64,000 bases of DNA, taken from contig NZ_UWOD01000002.1 in the NCBI RefSeq assembly GCF_900604335.1, forward strand, positions 1,353,501-1,417,500. The letters run 5' to 3'. Origin of the DNA: Intestinibacillus sp. Marseille-P6563 (GTDB lineage: Bacteria; Bacillota; Clostridia; Oscillospirales; Butyricicoccaceae). Below are positions 27,389-35,814 of this stretch, piece after piece. The notes below the pieces were generated by a model. It was given only the letters and a program-made list of their open reading frames with translations. It was not told the DNA's origin and did no database searches. A program made the position numbers and the translations under genes. Each line of letters begins with the position of its first letter. Position 1 is the stretch's first letter.

Positions 27389-27421
27389 AAAAAAAAAACG
27401 GAACCACAAGGGTTCCGTTTT
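27389..27421 (-). terminator. intrinsic terminator of the second NSS gene
   Basis: AAAACGGAACC (27395-27405) and GGTTCCGTTTT (27411-27421) form a perfect stem, followed on the minus strand by a long T-run. Confidence 0.95.
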
Positions 27422-27427
27422 GCATGT

Positions 27428-28765
27428 TTATCCGATGCCGCCCGGGGTGAGAACGCCCAGGATGAATACCGCGACGGTCAGGCCGCAGAATACATATTTG
27501 GTCATGGGCTCCAGCCAGCGGCCAATGGGCTTGGCGCGGCCCTTTTGAAGCTGTTCGCGCACGAATTTTTCGCCGTATACCCAATAGAACAGGATACCGG
27601 CCAGTCCGGCGCCCAGCGGGCAGACATAGATGGAAACAAAATTCATCCAGCCTTCCACGATGCCCTGGATGAGCAGCGAGACCACCACGCCGATGGCGGC
27701 GATCACCAGCACCGCGCGCGGACGGCTCAGGCCCAGCTTTTCCTGCAAGGTCGCAATGGGCGCTTCATACAGGTTGATGAGCGAGGTCATACCGGCCAGG
27801 AACACGCCGACAAAGAACACAATCACGATCAGGCGGCTGCCTGGCATGGACTGGAACAGATTGGGCAGGAAAATGAACATCAGCCCCGGACCGCCTTGGT
27901 CCAGCTGGCTGCCTGCGGTCGCCATGGCCGGGATGATAACCAGCGCGGCCAGCATAGCGGCCAGGGTGTCAAACAGCGCGACCTTCCAGGCCGAACCGAC
28001 GATGTCCTCTTCGTCGCGCAGGTAGGAACCATAGATGAGCGTGCCGTTTCCGGCCAGGGACAGCGAGAAAAAGGCCTGTCCCAGCGCAAAGACCCAGGTT
28101 TCGGGCTGCCGCAGAGCAGCCGGGTCGATGCGGAACATATATTGATAGCCTGCGGCCGAGCCGGGCTGCAAGAACATATACACCGCAAGCCCTAAAAACA
28201 GGCAGAAAAACAGCGGCATCATGATTTTATTGGCCTTTTCAATGCCCGACGCAATGCCGAAAGCCATGATGCCAAAGGCGATCACCAGGCTGAGGATGAC
28301 GCAAAGGTTGTTGCCGAATGCAGTCGCAACACCGCCGAACTGCGCGGCAAACCCGTCCACGCCCTCCGGTTTCAGCACCGAACCGGTAAAAGCGCCGATC
28401 ATATAGCGCAAAATCCAGCCCATGACGACCGAATAGCCGATGGCGAGCGCCAGCGAGCCGAGCACCGGGATGATGCCGATGGCAGCGCCGATGCGCGGAT
28501 TTTTGCCACGCGAGGCGACCGCCTGGGAAAAGGCGCCGATCGGCCCCGAGCGGGTAGCACGGCCAAAGGCCATCTCCCCAATAACCCCCGAAAAACCAAT
28601 GACGAATACAAATAAAAAATAGGCCAGCAGGAATGAACCGCCGCCAAATTTGGACACGCGGGTCGGGAACATCCAGATGTTTCCCATACCGACGGCCGAG
28701 CCGATGCAGGCCAGGATAAATCCCCAGCGGCTGCCAAAGGAATCGCGCGCAGAATGCTTCTTCAA
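27428..28765 (-). CDS. second sodium-dependent NSS-family symporter
   Basis: A 445-residue LeuT-fold transporter starting KKHSARDSFGSRWGFILACIGSAVGMGNIWMFPTR, with the helix-1 motif SAVGMGNIWMFP. A TTG at 28765 was chosen: it follows AGAGGGGGG at eight bases and gives the standard family N terminus. The ATG at 28894 would add 43 residues of unrelated sequence and lies upstream of the promoter. It is only distantly similar to the first NSS gene, so a different amino acid is likely transported. Confidence 0.9.
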   Translation of the reverse strand: MKKHSARDSFGSRWGFILACIGSAVGMGNIWMFPTRVSKFGGGSFLLAYFLFVFVIGFSGVIGEMAFGRATRSGPIGAFSQAVASRGKNPRIGAAIGIIPVLGSLALAIGYSVVMGWILRYMIGAFTGSVLKPEGVDGFAAQFGGVATAFGNNLCVILSLVIAFGIMAFGIASGIEKANKIMMPLFFCLFLGLAVYMFLQPGSAAGYQYMFRIDPAALRQPETWVFALGQAFFSLSLAGNGTLIYGSYLRDEEDIVGSAWKVALFDTLAAMLAALVIIPAMATAGSQLDQGGPGLMFIFLPNLFQSMPGSRLIVIVFFVGVFLAGMTSLINLYEAPIATLQEKLGLSRPRAVLVIAAIGVVVSLLIQGIVEGWMNFVSIYVCPLGAGLAGILFYWVYGEKFVREQLQKGRAKPIGRWLEPMTKYVFCGLTVAVFILGVLTPGGIG

Positions 28766-28813
28766 ATCAAGGTCCCCCCTCTTTGGCGCGCCACGCGCGC
28801 CGCATATATCGTA

Positions 28814-28842
28814 ATGGTATGCGAAAATGAGCACTTTGTCAA
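28814..28842 (-). promoter_or_regulatory. promoter of the second NSS gene
   Basis: On the minus strand TTGACA (28837-28842), a 17-base spacer and TACCAT (28814-28819) precede the TTG start by about 50 bases. Confidence 0.72.
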
Positions 28843-29136
28843 TCATTTCCCGCAGGAGGGATGTCAAAAACGCAAGAATACGAAAGTTTTGCACAACTTT
28901 TCAACTGTTTGAATCGTGTGCAAAAGTTATAATTTAGACAACAAAAACACAGGTTGAATAAAATTGCAAAGAAACAACCAAAACACGGGAAAAATCCTCG
29001 AATATACTCAAAATTACTGCATAAAAAAACGACTTCATGAAAAGTGAACCATGAATAAATCAACAAACGCTCGAAAACGCAATCGAAAAAATATCAAAAA
29101 ATCACAAAGAAATTATCATTTTCACAAGATTACATA
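28843..29136. other. AT-rich intergenic spacer, nothing recognised
   Basis: About 290 bases between two divergent promoters. It is rich in A-tracts and shows no open frame with a ribosome site, no strong hairpin and no repeat unit. It may simply be an A-tract upstream element for the small gene on the right. Confidence 0.5.
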
Positions 29137-29165
29137 TTGCAATTCAGAAAACTTTCCGGCATACT
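29137..29165 (+). promoter_or_regulatory. promoter of the 30-codon gene
   Basis: TTGCAA (29137-29142), a 17-base spacer and CATACT (29160-29165), with A-tracts upstream. Transcription would begin about 45 bases before the small gene. Confidence 0.6.
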
Positions 29166-29217
29166 ATATACAGAAAAGAAAAGGAGCGCCCCCGGGACGC
29201 GGAAAGGAATCAACATT

Positions 29218-29310
29218 ATGAAGTTCTTCGAAAACCTGAAAAACGCATTTTCCTATCGTGAGGCAGAAAAGAGCAAGATGAAGGAACTGCGTCGTTACGA
29301 CTACCGCTAA
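29218..29310 (+). CDS. 30-residue basic small protein
   Basis: ATG to TAA encodes a 30-residue peptide beginning MKFFENLKNAFSY and ending RRYDYR. It has an amphipathic, charge-rich helix and no cysteine or signal sequence. GGAAAGGAA precedes the start, a promoter lies upstream and a strong intrinsic terminator starts five bases after the stop, so a complete one-gene transcription unit surrounds it. The base composition of the frame matches real genes here (third positions C/G-rich) rather than the AT-rich flanks. I know no family for it. Confidence 0.72.
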   Translation: MKFFENLKNAFSYREAEKSKMKELRRYDYR

Positions 29311-29314
29311 AGAA

Positions 29315-29343
29315 AAAGGAAGGGATTGCTCCCTTCCTTTTTT
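29315..29343 (+). terminator. intrinsic terminator of the 30-codon gene
   Basis: AAAGGAAGGGA (29315-29325), loop TTGC and TCCCTTCCTTT (29330-29340) with trailing T. It also borders the 3' end of the minus-strand HAD gene and may serve both strands. Confidence 0.9.
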
Positions 29344-30154
29344 ATTGCTCGAGCAGCCATTCAATGGCCTGCGCGACGCCGTCGTGTGCATTATCGCTCG
29401 TGACATGGCGGCACAACGCCTTGACATCGTCCCGGGCATTGCCCATGGCGATGGGCATGCCGACGGCAGACAGCATTTCCAAATCGTTTTCGCTGTCACC
29501 CACGGCCGCGCATCGGCTGAGGTCGGTGCCATACAGCCGGCACAAAAGCCCAAGGGCTGTGCCCTTGTCGGCGGCCGGGGATACGATCTCCACATTGTCG
29601 GACGCCGAACTCATCACCCGGATGCCTTCGATTTGGCTGAGGACTTGCCGTACCCGGGCGATGGTGGCCGGGTCGGCGCTGCGTGAAAAGATTTTATCGA
29701 CCATCACGCGGTTTTGGGCCACCCATTCGGCCACCGACGGCACGACTTTTTTGATGGCCAGATAGCCTTCGTTGGATTTGTATTTGCCGAACATCATCTC
29801 ATCATACGGCGTGATGAGGATGCGCTCCCCCACATAGACCATGGTGGACAGGCCGACACGCTCCAGAGCTGCCGCTGCGCGCACCGACGCTTCCCACGGC
29901 ATACTCAGACGCATCAGACAGCGCTCCTCCCCCCACATGGATACGGCCGCGCCGCCCGAGGTGACCATATAATCGTCCGCACCCATCTGGCGGGCAAACT
30001 CGGACGCTTCGCCGCAGATACGGCCGGTGGAGATGACCACACGCATGCCGCGCTGCCGCGCCTTGGCAATGGCGGCCACAGTCGCGGGCGCGACCTGGTT
30101 GGTCGGGTCGAGTGCCGTCCCGTCCAAATCGAGCGCAATCAGATTGTATTGCAT
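29342..30154 (-). CDS. Cof-type HAD hydrolase
   Basis: A 270-residue phosphatase of the HAD superfamily, class IIB. Motif I is LIALDLDGTALDP with the nucleophile Asp, motif II is VVISTGR, and the late Lys is followed by motif IV GDSENDLEML. The cap domain lies between residues 80 and 190. Such enzymes dephosphorylate sugar phosphates or flavin/PLP precursors, and the specific substrate is not predictable. The start at 30154 follows AGGGAAGAAG; a longer frame to 30229 has no family match. The gene starts 21 bases after the end of the membrane-protein gene and is probably co-transcribed with it. Confidence 0.92.
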   Translation of the reverse strand: MQYNLIALDLDGTALDPTNQVAPATVAAIAKARQRGMRVVISTGRICGEASEFARQMGADDYMVTSGGAAVSMWGEERCLMRLSMPWEASVRAAAALERVGLSTMVYVGERILITPYDEMMFGKYKSNEGYLAIKKVVPSVAEWVAQNRVMVDKIFSRSADPATIARVRQVLSQIEGIRVMSSASDNVEIVSPAADKGTALGLLCRLYGTDLSRCAAVGDSENDLEMLSAVGMPIAMGNARDDVKALCRHVTSDNAHDGVAQAIEWLLEQ

Positions 30155-30174
30155 AGCTTCTTCCCTGCTTTCTT

Positions 30175-30831
30175 TTAAGTAACTCCCCAATATAATATAA
30201 CAGGGATCGCGGCAAAGGGAAAGATGCAAAAAAATATAAAGATTCCGCGGCGTATCCTGGGCGACCGGGCAAAGATTGAATTTTTAGACTTTTTGCGGGA
30301 AGGCCGAAAATCGAGCAGTACACGACCGCTGGCCAGAAAGCAGACAATAATCCCGCCCTCAATGCCCGGCCGGCCGCGGATACCGTGCTTTTGCTCCTGA
30401 TACAGCCACAGCGCAAGCGAGGCGCTGGGTGCATCGGACAGGATCTCAAAGTCGTAAATCGCATGCACCCGCCCGGTCTGCGGGTCGATGAGTTCCCCAT
30501 CCCGCCAGACACCTGAGAGAGCTTTTGTGCCGTCGGCGCGGGAAACCGTGACCGCCTGCCCACGCTCGGTGACGACAAAGCTGGCGGGTGCATAATAGGC
30601 AAAGTCGATGGCAACCTCTGTGCCATCCGCCGTAGGGGTAAACGTGAAGGTGCTCTGCCCGTCGGTATACCGCCGCACGTCCCCGGCTGTGTCCGCGCAG
30701 ACGAATACCTTATGGTCATACCGAATGGCCGGGGCGTGATACAGCGTCTGATACCAGGGCACCACGTACAGTGCTCCCAGCCCGGCCAGCACAAGCACAG
30801 CGAGCAAAATTAGGATGATATTCCGGCGCAT
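30175..30831 (-). CDS. membrane-anchored protein of unknown function
   Basis: A 218-residue protein with an N-terminal membrane helix (about 4-26), a beta-rich extracytoplasmic part (about 30-170), a basic patch RPSRKKSKNSIFARSPRIRR and a second hydrophobic helix at the C terminus. I do not recognise a family. It shares direction with the HAD gene downstream and starts after the ABC operon terminator. Confidence 0.65.
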   Translation of the reverse strand: MRRNIILILLAVLVLAGLGALYVVPWYQTLYHAPAIRYDHKVFVCADTAGDVRRYTDGQSTFTFTPTADGTEVAIDFAYYAPASFVVTERGQAVTVSRADGTKALSGVWRDGELIDPQTGRVHAIYDFEILSDAPSASLALWLYQEQKHGIRGRPGIEGGIIVCFLASGRVLLDFRPSRKKSKNSIFARSPRIRRGIFIFFCIFPFAAIPVILYWGVT

Positions 30832-30874
30832 ACCGCTCCCCTCCCCTCTTTGGCTTTATCATACCGCAGATGGA

Positions 30875-30914
30875 AGAAAAAAGCAAACACCGCTCCGAAC
30901 CCGGAGCGGTGTTT
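30875..30914 (-). terminator. intrinsic terminator of the ABC exporter operon
   Basis: A perfect 13-bp stem AAACACCGCTCCG/CGGAGCGGTGTTT (30885-30897 with 30902-30914), loop AACC and a T-run on the minus strand. Confidence 0.95.
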
Positions 30915-30920
30915 TGTGTG

Positions 30921-32765
30921 TTACGACACCTTTTCAAACTGGCTGTTGTACAGCCCAGCGTAAAAGCCGTTTTTGGCAATCAGTTCGTCGTGGGTGCCCT
31001 GTTCGATGATGTCGCCGTCCTTCATGCACAAAATGAGGTCGGCGTTTTTGATGGTCGACAGACGATGCGCGATGATAAAGCTGGTGCGCCCGGCGACCAG
31101 GGTGTCCATGGCCTTCTGGATCTCGGACTCGGTACGGGTATCGACCGACGAGGTCGCTTCGTCCAAAATGAGTACCGGACGGTTGGCCAAAATGGCACGC
31201 GCAATGGTCAAAAGCTGCTTTTGACCCTGGGATACGTTGGACGCTTCTTCATTGAGCTCCATCTGGTAGCCGCCCGGCAGCGTCTGGATGAAGTGGTGCA
31301 CACGCGCGGCCTTGGCCGCTTCGATGACCTCCTCATCGGTCGCATCCATGCGGCCATAGCGCAGGTTTTCCATAATGGTGCCCTGGAACAGCCAGGTGTC
31401 CTGCAAGACCATCGCAAAGGCGTCACGCAAACCGCGGCGGCCAAATTCCTTGATGTTGTGGCCGTCCAGATAGATGCCGCCGCCCTGTACGTCATAGTAG
31501 CGCATCAGGAGTTTGACCATAGTGGTCTTGCCTGCGCCGGTCGGGCCGACAATGGCGATCTTCTGGCCGGGCTGGACCTTGGCACAGAAATCCTTGATGA
31601 CCACCTGATCGGGACGATAGCCGAAACGGACATGGTCAAAGGTGACCTCACCGCGGATATTCCCCGGGTGATAATCGCTGGCCGAGGACTGTTCTTCTTC
31701 CTCTTCTTCCAGGAAGGCAAACACGCGCTCGGCGGCGGCTGCCATCGATTGCAGCATGTTGGTGATCTGTGCGATCTGCTGGATGGGCTGGGTAAAGTTC
31801 TTGGTGTACTGGATGAATGCCTGAATGTTACCGATGGTGATACGGCCATGGGATGCCAGGATGGCGCCCGACAGCGCAACGCCGACATAGCCGAGGTTGC
31901 CGACAAAGACCGTGATCGGGTGCATCATACCGGACAGAAACTGGCTTTTCCACGCCGATTCATACAGTTTTTCGTTGGTTTCGTGGAAGGTCTCACAGAC
32001 CGTATCTTCCTGACCAAAGGCCTGCACGATGTGATGGCCGCTGTAAATCTCTTCGACCTGGCCGTTGACTTCGCCCAGATATTCCTGCTGGTCGCGGAAG
32101 TATTTCTGCGAGAACCGCACCACCAGGGTGATAAGACCCACGCTGATGGGCAGCAGCACGACGGTGATGAGCGTCATCAGCGGCGAGATGGACAGCATCA
32201 TCACCAGTACGCCCAGAATGGTCGATACCGAGGTGATGAGCTGGGTTACGCTCTGGTTTAAGCCTGTGCCCAGCGTATCAACGTCGTTGGTGATACGCGA
32301 AAGCACTTCGCCATAGGTGCGTTCTTCAAAATACCGCATGGGCATGCGGTCGATCTTTTCCACGATCTCGCGGCGCATGCGGTAGCAGATTTTTTGTGTG
32401 ATGCCGGTCATCAGGAAGCTCTGGCAGAAGGTCAGTGCGGCGCTGATGATATACAAGCCTAAGGCAAACAGCAAAATGCGGGCAATGAGCGAAAAGTCGA
32501 TGCCGCCGGTGCCGCCGATCTTGGCCATGAGGCCGTTTGCCAGTTCGGTGGTGGCCTGCCCGAGCACCTTGGGGCCGACGATGTTAAAGATCGTGCCGCC
32601 AATCGCAAACAGCGCCACGCATACAACCGCCGCATGGTACGAGCCAATATAATGGATCATTTTGCGGATGGTGCCCTTGAAGTTCTTGGCCTTTTCGCCG
32701 GGCACATAGCCGCCCGGCCCGCCACCCGGGCCGCCCGGTCCACGTCTGGGGTGATTGGACGCCAT
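30921..32765 (-). CDS. ABC exporter subunit with intact catalytic Glu
   Basis: A 614-residue half-exporter: a Gly/Pro-rich basic N-terminal tail (RRGPGGPGGGPGG), six membrane helices and a nucleotide-binding domain with Walker A GPTGAGKTT, Walker B plus Glu in VLILDEATSSVDTRTE and a non-consensus signature NVSQGQKQ. In heterodimers of the TM287/288 and BmrCD type one subunit keeps the Glu while its signature is degenerate, which matches here. It is one base downstream of its partner gene. Export of drugs or lipids is likely. Confidence 0.94.
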   Translation of the reverse strand: MASNHPRRGPGGPGGGPGGYVPGEKAKNFKGTIRKMIHYIGSYHAAVVCVALFAIGGTIFNIVGPKVLGQATTELANGLMAKIGGTGGIDFSLIARILLFALGLYIISAALTFCQSFLMTGITQKICYRMRREIVEKIDRMPMRYFEERTYGEVLSRITNDVDTLGTGLNQSVTQLITSVSTILGVLVMMLSISPLMTLITVVLLPISVGLITLVVRFSQKYFRDQQEYLGEVNGQVEEIYSGHHIVQAFGQEDTVCETFHETNEKLYESAWKSQFLSGMMHPITVFVGNLGYVGVALSGAILASHGRITIGNIQAFIQYTKNFTQPIQQIAQITNMLQSMAAAAERVFAFLEEEEEEQSSASDYHPGNIRGEVTFDHVRFGYRPDQVVIKDFCAKVQPGQKIAIVGPTGAGKTTMVKLLMRYYDVQGGGIYLDGHNIKEFGRRGLRDAFAMVLQDTWLFQGTIMENLRYGRMDATDEEVIEAAKAARVHHFIQTLPGGYQMELNEEASNVSQGQKQLLTIARAILANRPVLILDEATSSVDTRTESEIQKAMDTLVAGRTSFIIAHRLSTIKNADLILCMKDGDIIEQGTHDELIAKNGFYAGLYNSQFEKVS

Positions 32766-32766
32766 A

Positions 32767-34827
32767 TTATGCTCCCTCCTTCAGTTCTTCTTCGGAAAGC
32801 TGGCTGCGCGCGATCTGCTGATAAGTCTCACACGAGGCCATCAGTTCGGCATGGGTGCCCTTGCCGACCAGTTTGCCTTCGTCGTCCAGCACAAGGATCT
32901 GGTCGGCGTGCAGAATGGTCGAAATACGCTGCGCGACAATAATGACCGTGCTCTTTTCGGTCTTGGGGCCGAGCGCACGCCGCAGCGCCGCGTCGGTCTT
33001 AAAGTCGAGCGCCGAGAAAGTATCGTCAAAAATATAGATCTTGGGATCGCGGGCAATCGCACGCGCGATGGACAGACGCTGCTTCTGGCCGCCCGATACG
33101 TTCGAGCCGCCCTGCGCAATCGGACTGTCATACCCGGTGGGCTTGCTTTCGATAAATTCGGTCGCCTGGGCGATGGCAGCCGCTTCATGCACGGTATCGG
33201 CCGTTGCATTCGGCGCGCCATAGCAGATGTTCGAAACAATGGTGCCCGAGAACAATACGCCCTTCTGCGGCGCCAGGCCAATCAGGCCGCGCAGCGCATG
33301 CAGATCCATCTGGCGCACATCCTGGCCGTCGATGGTGATGCGGCCCTCGGTTACGTCGTAAAAACGCGGGATGAGGTTGATGAGCGTCGACTTGCCGCAG
33401 CCGGTCGAACCGATGATGGCCGTGGTCTGGCCCGGACGGGCTTCGAAATCGATGTCGGTGAGCACATTGTCCGACGCTTCCGGATAGTGGAAGGAGACAT
33501 GCTCAAACCGGATGACGCCGTCAGAAGCCGCAAAGGGTTCGGGCGATGCCGGATTGTGGATGGTCGGCTCGGTCGAAAGCACTTCGTCGATACGCTCGCT
33601 GGCCACCGCTGCACGCGGCAGCATAATGCTCATCATGGCCAGCATCAGGAAGCTCATGACGATCATCATGGTATAGGTGATGAAGGCGGTCATTTCACCG
33701 ACGCCCAGCGCACCAGCATCGATGCGGTGGGAAGCCGTCCACACGATCAGCACCGAAATACCGTTCATCAGCAGCATCATGCACGGCAGCATGAAGCTCA
33801 TGCACCGGTTGGTAAACAGCATGTTGCGGGTCAAGTCGCGGTTGGCGCCTTCAAAGCGCTGCTCTTCGACCTTTTCGCGGCCAAAGGCACGGATGACCGA
33901 CAGACCGGTCAGGATTTCACGCGCGACCAGGTTGACGTGGTCGACCAAAACCTGCATTTTCTTGAACTTGGGCATGGCGACCTTCATCAGCACGCCGATG
34001 AGCGTGAGCAGCAGCGCCACGGCCAGCACAATGATCCATTCCATGCCCGAGCTGGTGCGGATGACCATGAAAATGCCGCCCAGCGCCAGAATGGGCGCAT
34101 AGGCCACCATGCGCAGCAGCATGGTCACAACCAGCTGGATCTGCTGGATGTCACTGGTCGAGCGGGTGATGAGCGAAGCGGTGGAAAACTTGGAAAATTC
34201 CGCACCCGAGAAGTGTACGACCTTTTGGAACACCTTACCGCGCAGTTCGCGGCCTACCGCAGCGCCCACGCGCGCAGCCAAAAAGCTGACGACGACAACC
34301 GCCAGCGCCATGCCGAGCGCCATGGCCAGCATCTTGCCGCCCGTCCGCAGCAGATAGCTGGTCTGGATGTCACCCAGGTCGACGCCCAGGGCCTCATATT
34401 CGCTCTTGACAAACGAAATGGCGGTGGAGTGCACGGTCTGGTCGCCCATCAGGCGCAGGTCCTCCCGGGTTGCCGGGGTGCCGCGCGCTTCGAGCGCGGC
34501 CAGCGTGATGGGCGTCGTGAATGCTTCGTCCAGCGCTTCCTGGTCGGCGTCCTCGTGCAGGGTGTATACTTCGCCGTTTTGGGTGTAGTTCTGCTGCCAG
34601 AGCGAAAGCTCGTCGTCGGTCATCTGGCTGGCGACCGCTTCATAGCTGGATGCGCGCATGGACACCGGCACGGCATATTCTACGCCGCTGTTCTGGATGC
34701 CCACATCGATCAGCGAAGAAGTGTAAGTCGGCAGCGCCAGATCGCACACGGCCTGGACAAACAGGAACACGATAATCAGCAATACGGCCTTCCATTGAGG
34801 CCGCAAATGTTTGAAGATACTTCGCAT
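32767..34827 (-). CDS. ABC exporter subunit with degenerate catalytic site
   Basis: A 686-residue half-exporter. The first extracytoplasmic loop between helices 1 and 2 is unusually long (about residues 45-165). Walker A is GSTGCGKST, the signature NVSGGQKQ is canonical, but Walker B reads IYIFDDTFSALDFKT, with Asp in place of the catalytic Glu. This is complementary to the partner subunit, so only one ATP site of the pair should be fully hydrolytic. It lies 21 bases after the MarR gene in one operon. Confidence 0.94.
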   Translation of the reverse strand: MRSIFKHLRPQWKAVLLIIVFLFVQAVCDLALPTYTSSLIDVGIQNSGVEYAVPVSMRASSYEAVASQMTDDELSLWQQNYTQNGEVYTLHEDADQEALDEAFTTPITLAALEARGTPATREDLRLMGDQTVHSTAISFVKSEYEALGVDLGDIQTSYLLRTGGKMLAMALGMALAVVVVSFLAARVGAAVGRELRGKVFQKVVHFSGAEFSKFSTASLITRSTSDIQQIQLVVTMLLRMVAYAPILALGGIFMVIRTSSGMEWIIVLAVALLLTLIGVLMKVAMPKFKKMQVLVDHVNLVAREILTGLSVIRAFGREKVEEQRFEGANRDLTRNMLFTNRCMSFMLPCMMLLMNGISVLIVWTASHRIDAGALGVGEMTAFITYTMMIVMSFLMLAMMSIMLPRAAVASERIDEVLSTEPTIHNPASPEPFAASDGVIRFEHVSFHYPEASDNVLTDIDFEARPGQTTAIIGSTGCGKSTLINLIPRFYDVTEGRITIDGQDVRQMDLHALRGLIGLAPQKGVLFSGTIVSNICYGAPNATADTVHEAAAIAQATEFIESKPTGYDSPIAQGGSNVSGGQKQRLSIARAIARDPKIYIFDDTFSALDFKTDAALRRALGPKTEKSTVIIVAQRISTILHADQILVLDDEGKLVGKGTHAELMASCETYQQIARSQLSEEELKEGA

Positions 34828-34848
34828 ACGTTCTTCCTTTCTAAGGGG

Positions 34849-35298
34849 TTATTTTTGCGCCTGGTCGAGTTCAAGCGCAATGCTGTCACAAATCCGGCCA
34901 AACGTCAAAAAGAAACGATCGATCTCCCCTGGTTCCAGCCGTGCCACGGCACGTTCCATCAGGGTGTTGATTTGCTCCCGGTCGCGCACGAGCGACTGCC
35001 GGCCCTCTTGGGTCAGGCGGATGCACGTACCACGCCGGTCACGCGGGTCGGGTTCGGTATCGACCAGTCCATGCTCCCGCAAATGGCGCAGCGTGCGCGA
35101 GATCGCGGGGGCTGTGACCTTCATCCGGCGTGCGATACAGATAGCCGAAAGGGCTGCACCTTTCCCGTTTTGGGTTTCATGCTCGATGAGCATTTCCAGC
35201 ACCATGTGTTCGCTGCGCGGCAGCATGCCCAGCCGTTCGGGAATGCGCAGTTGCCGGAAGCGGTGCATAGCCGTAAAAAACTGAAGCCCGATTTCCAT
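34849..35298 (-). CDS. MarR-family regulator of the ABC exporter operon
   Basis: A 149-residue winged-helix protein with a typical core: PRSEHMVLEMLIEH, IARRMKVTAPAISRTLRHLREHGLVDTEPDPRDRRGTCIRLTQEGR and a long C-terminal dimer helix. AGGGAGGGG precedes the ATG. First gene of the operon, with a palindrome directly at the transcription start, so autoregulation is likely. Ligand unknown. Confidence 0.92.
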   Translation of the reverse strand: MEIGLQFFTAMHRFRQLRIPERLGMLPRSEHMVLEMLIEHETQNGKGAALSAICIARRMKVTAPAISRTLRHLREHGLVDTEPDPRDRRGTCIRLTQEGRQSLVRDREQINTLMERAVARLEPGEIDRFFLTFGRICDSIALELDQAQK

Positions 35299-35329
35299 AG
35301 GCCCCTCCCTTCTCTGGATAGATAACCAG

Positions 35330-35342
35330 GTTAATAATTAAC
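35330..35342. promoter_or_regulatory. MarR operator candidate
   Basis: GTTAAT-A-ATTAAC is a perfect 13-bp palindrome with further symmetric bases outside (AAC/GTT at 35324-35326 and 35346-35348). It covers the expected transcription start, 8-20 bases past the -10 box. Confidence 0.7.
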
Positions 35343-35349
35343 GTAGTTT

Positions 35350-35378
35350 ATTATATGCTGCCCCCAGGGGGAAGTCAA
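35350..35378 (-). promoter_or_regulatory. promoter of the MarR-ABC operon
   Basis: On the minus strand TTGACT (35373-35378), a 17-base spacer and consensus TATAAT (35350-35355). The operator-like palindrome follows immediately. Confidence 0.88.
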
Positions 35379-35395
35379 GTGAACATTGTGTGAAC

Positions 35396-35429
35396 ATAAA
35401 AAAGGATGGGCCCCACAGGACCCATCCCT
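35396..35429 (-). terminator. intrinsic terminator of the ArsC-like gene
   Basis: GGATGGG/CCCATCC stem with an imperfect inner extension, followed by seven T on the minus strand. Confidence 0.85.
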
Positions 35430-35439
35430 ACCAAGATGA

Positions 35440-35796
35440 TTATTTTTGCAGTTTTTCCGCCCATTCGGCCTCTTTGAAGCCGACCAGAACGGTGTCGCCG
35501 TCCACCAAGATCGGACGCTTGACCAACATACCATCGGTTGCAAGCAGCGCAAACTGCTCGTCCTCGGACATGTCGGGGAGCTTTTTCGTCAGCTCCATGG
35601 AGCGGTAAAGCTGGCCCGAAGTGTTGAAAAAGCGCTTGAGCGGCAGGCCGCTTTTGCTCTGCCAGGTGCGCAGCTCCTCGGCCGAAGGGTTTTGTTCCTT
35701 GATCGGGCGCAGGTCGTAGGATACGCCGTGTTCGTCCAGCCACTTCTGCGCCTTTTTGCAGGTCGAACACTTTTCATAACAGACAAACAGAGCCAT
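35440..35796 (-). CDS. ArsC/Spx-family thioredoxin-fold protein
   Basis: A 118-residue protein with CSTCKKAQKWLDEHG at the N terminus (CxxC redox pair, Cys10 and Cys13) and the late RPILVDGDTVLVGFKEAEW typical of the ArsC/Spx superfamily. It is the YffB/ArsC-like branch rather than true Spx. It may act as a thiol reductase or RNA polymerase-linked redox regulator; arsenate reduction is not supported, because no ars genes are near. Confidence 0.87.
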   Translation of the reverse strand: MALFVCYEKCSTCKKAQKWLDEHGVSYDLRPIKEQNPSAEELRTWQSKSGLPLKRFFNTSGQLYRSMELTKKLPDMSEDEQFALLATDGMLVKRPILVDGDTVLVGFKEAEWAEKLQK

Positions 35797-35814
35797 GAAA
35801 AATCTCCTTTCGTT

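Noticed and set aside
32755..35325. 856-codon open frame antisense to the ABC exporter and MarR genes
   Set aside because: His/Arg/Gln-rich, no start signal, and it fully overlaps three well supported genes. A GC-rich genome artefact.
35440..35796. Arsenate reductase for arsenic resistance
   Set aside because: Only the ArsC/Spx fold is supported. There are no arsR, arsB or acr3 neighbours.
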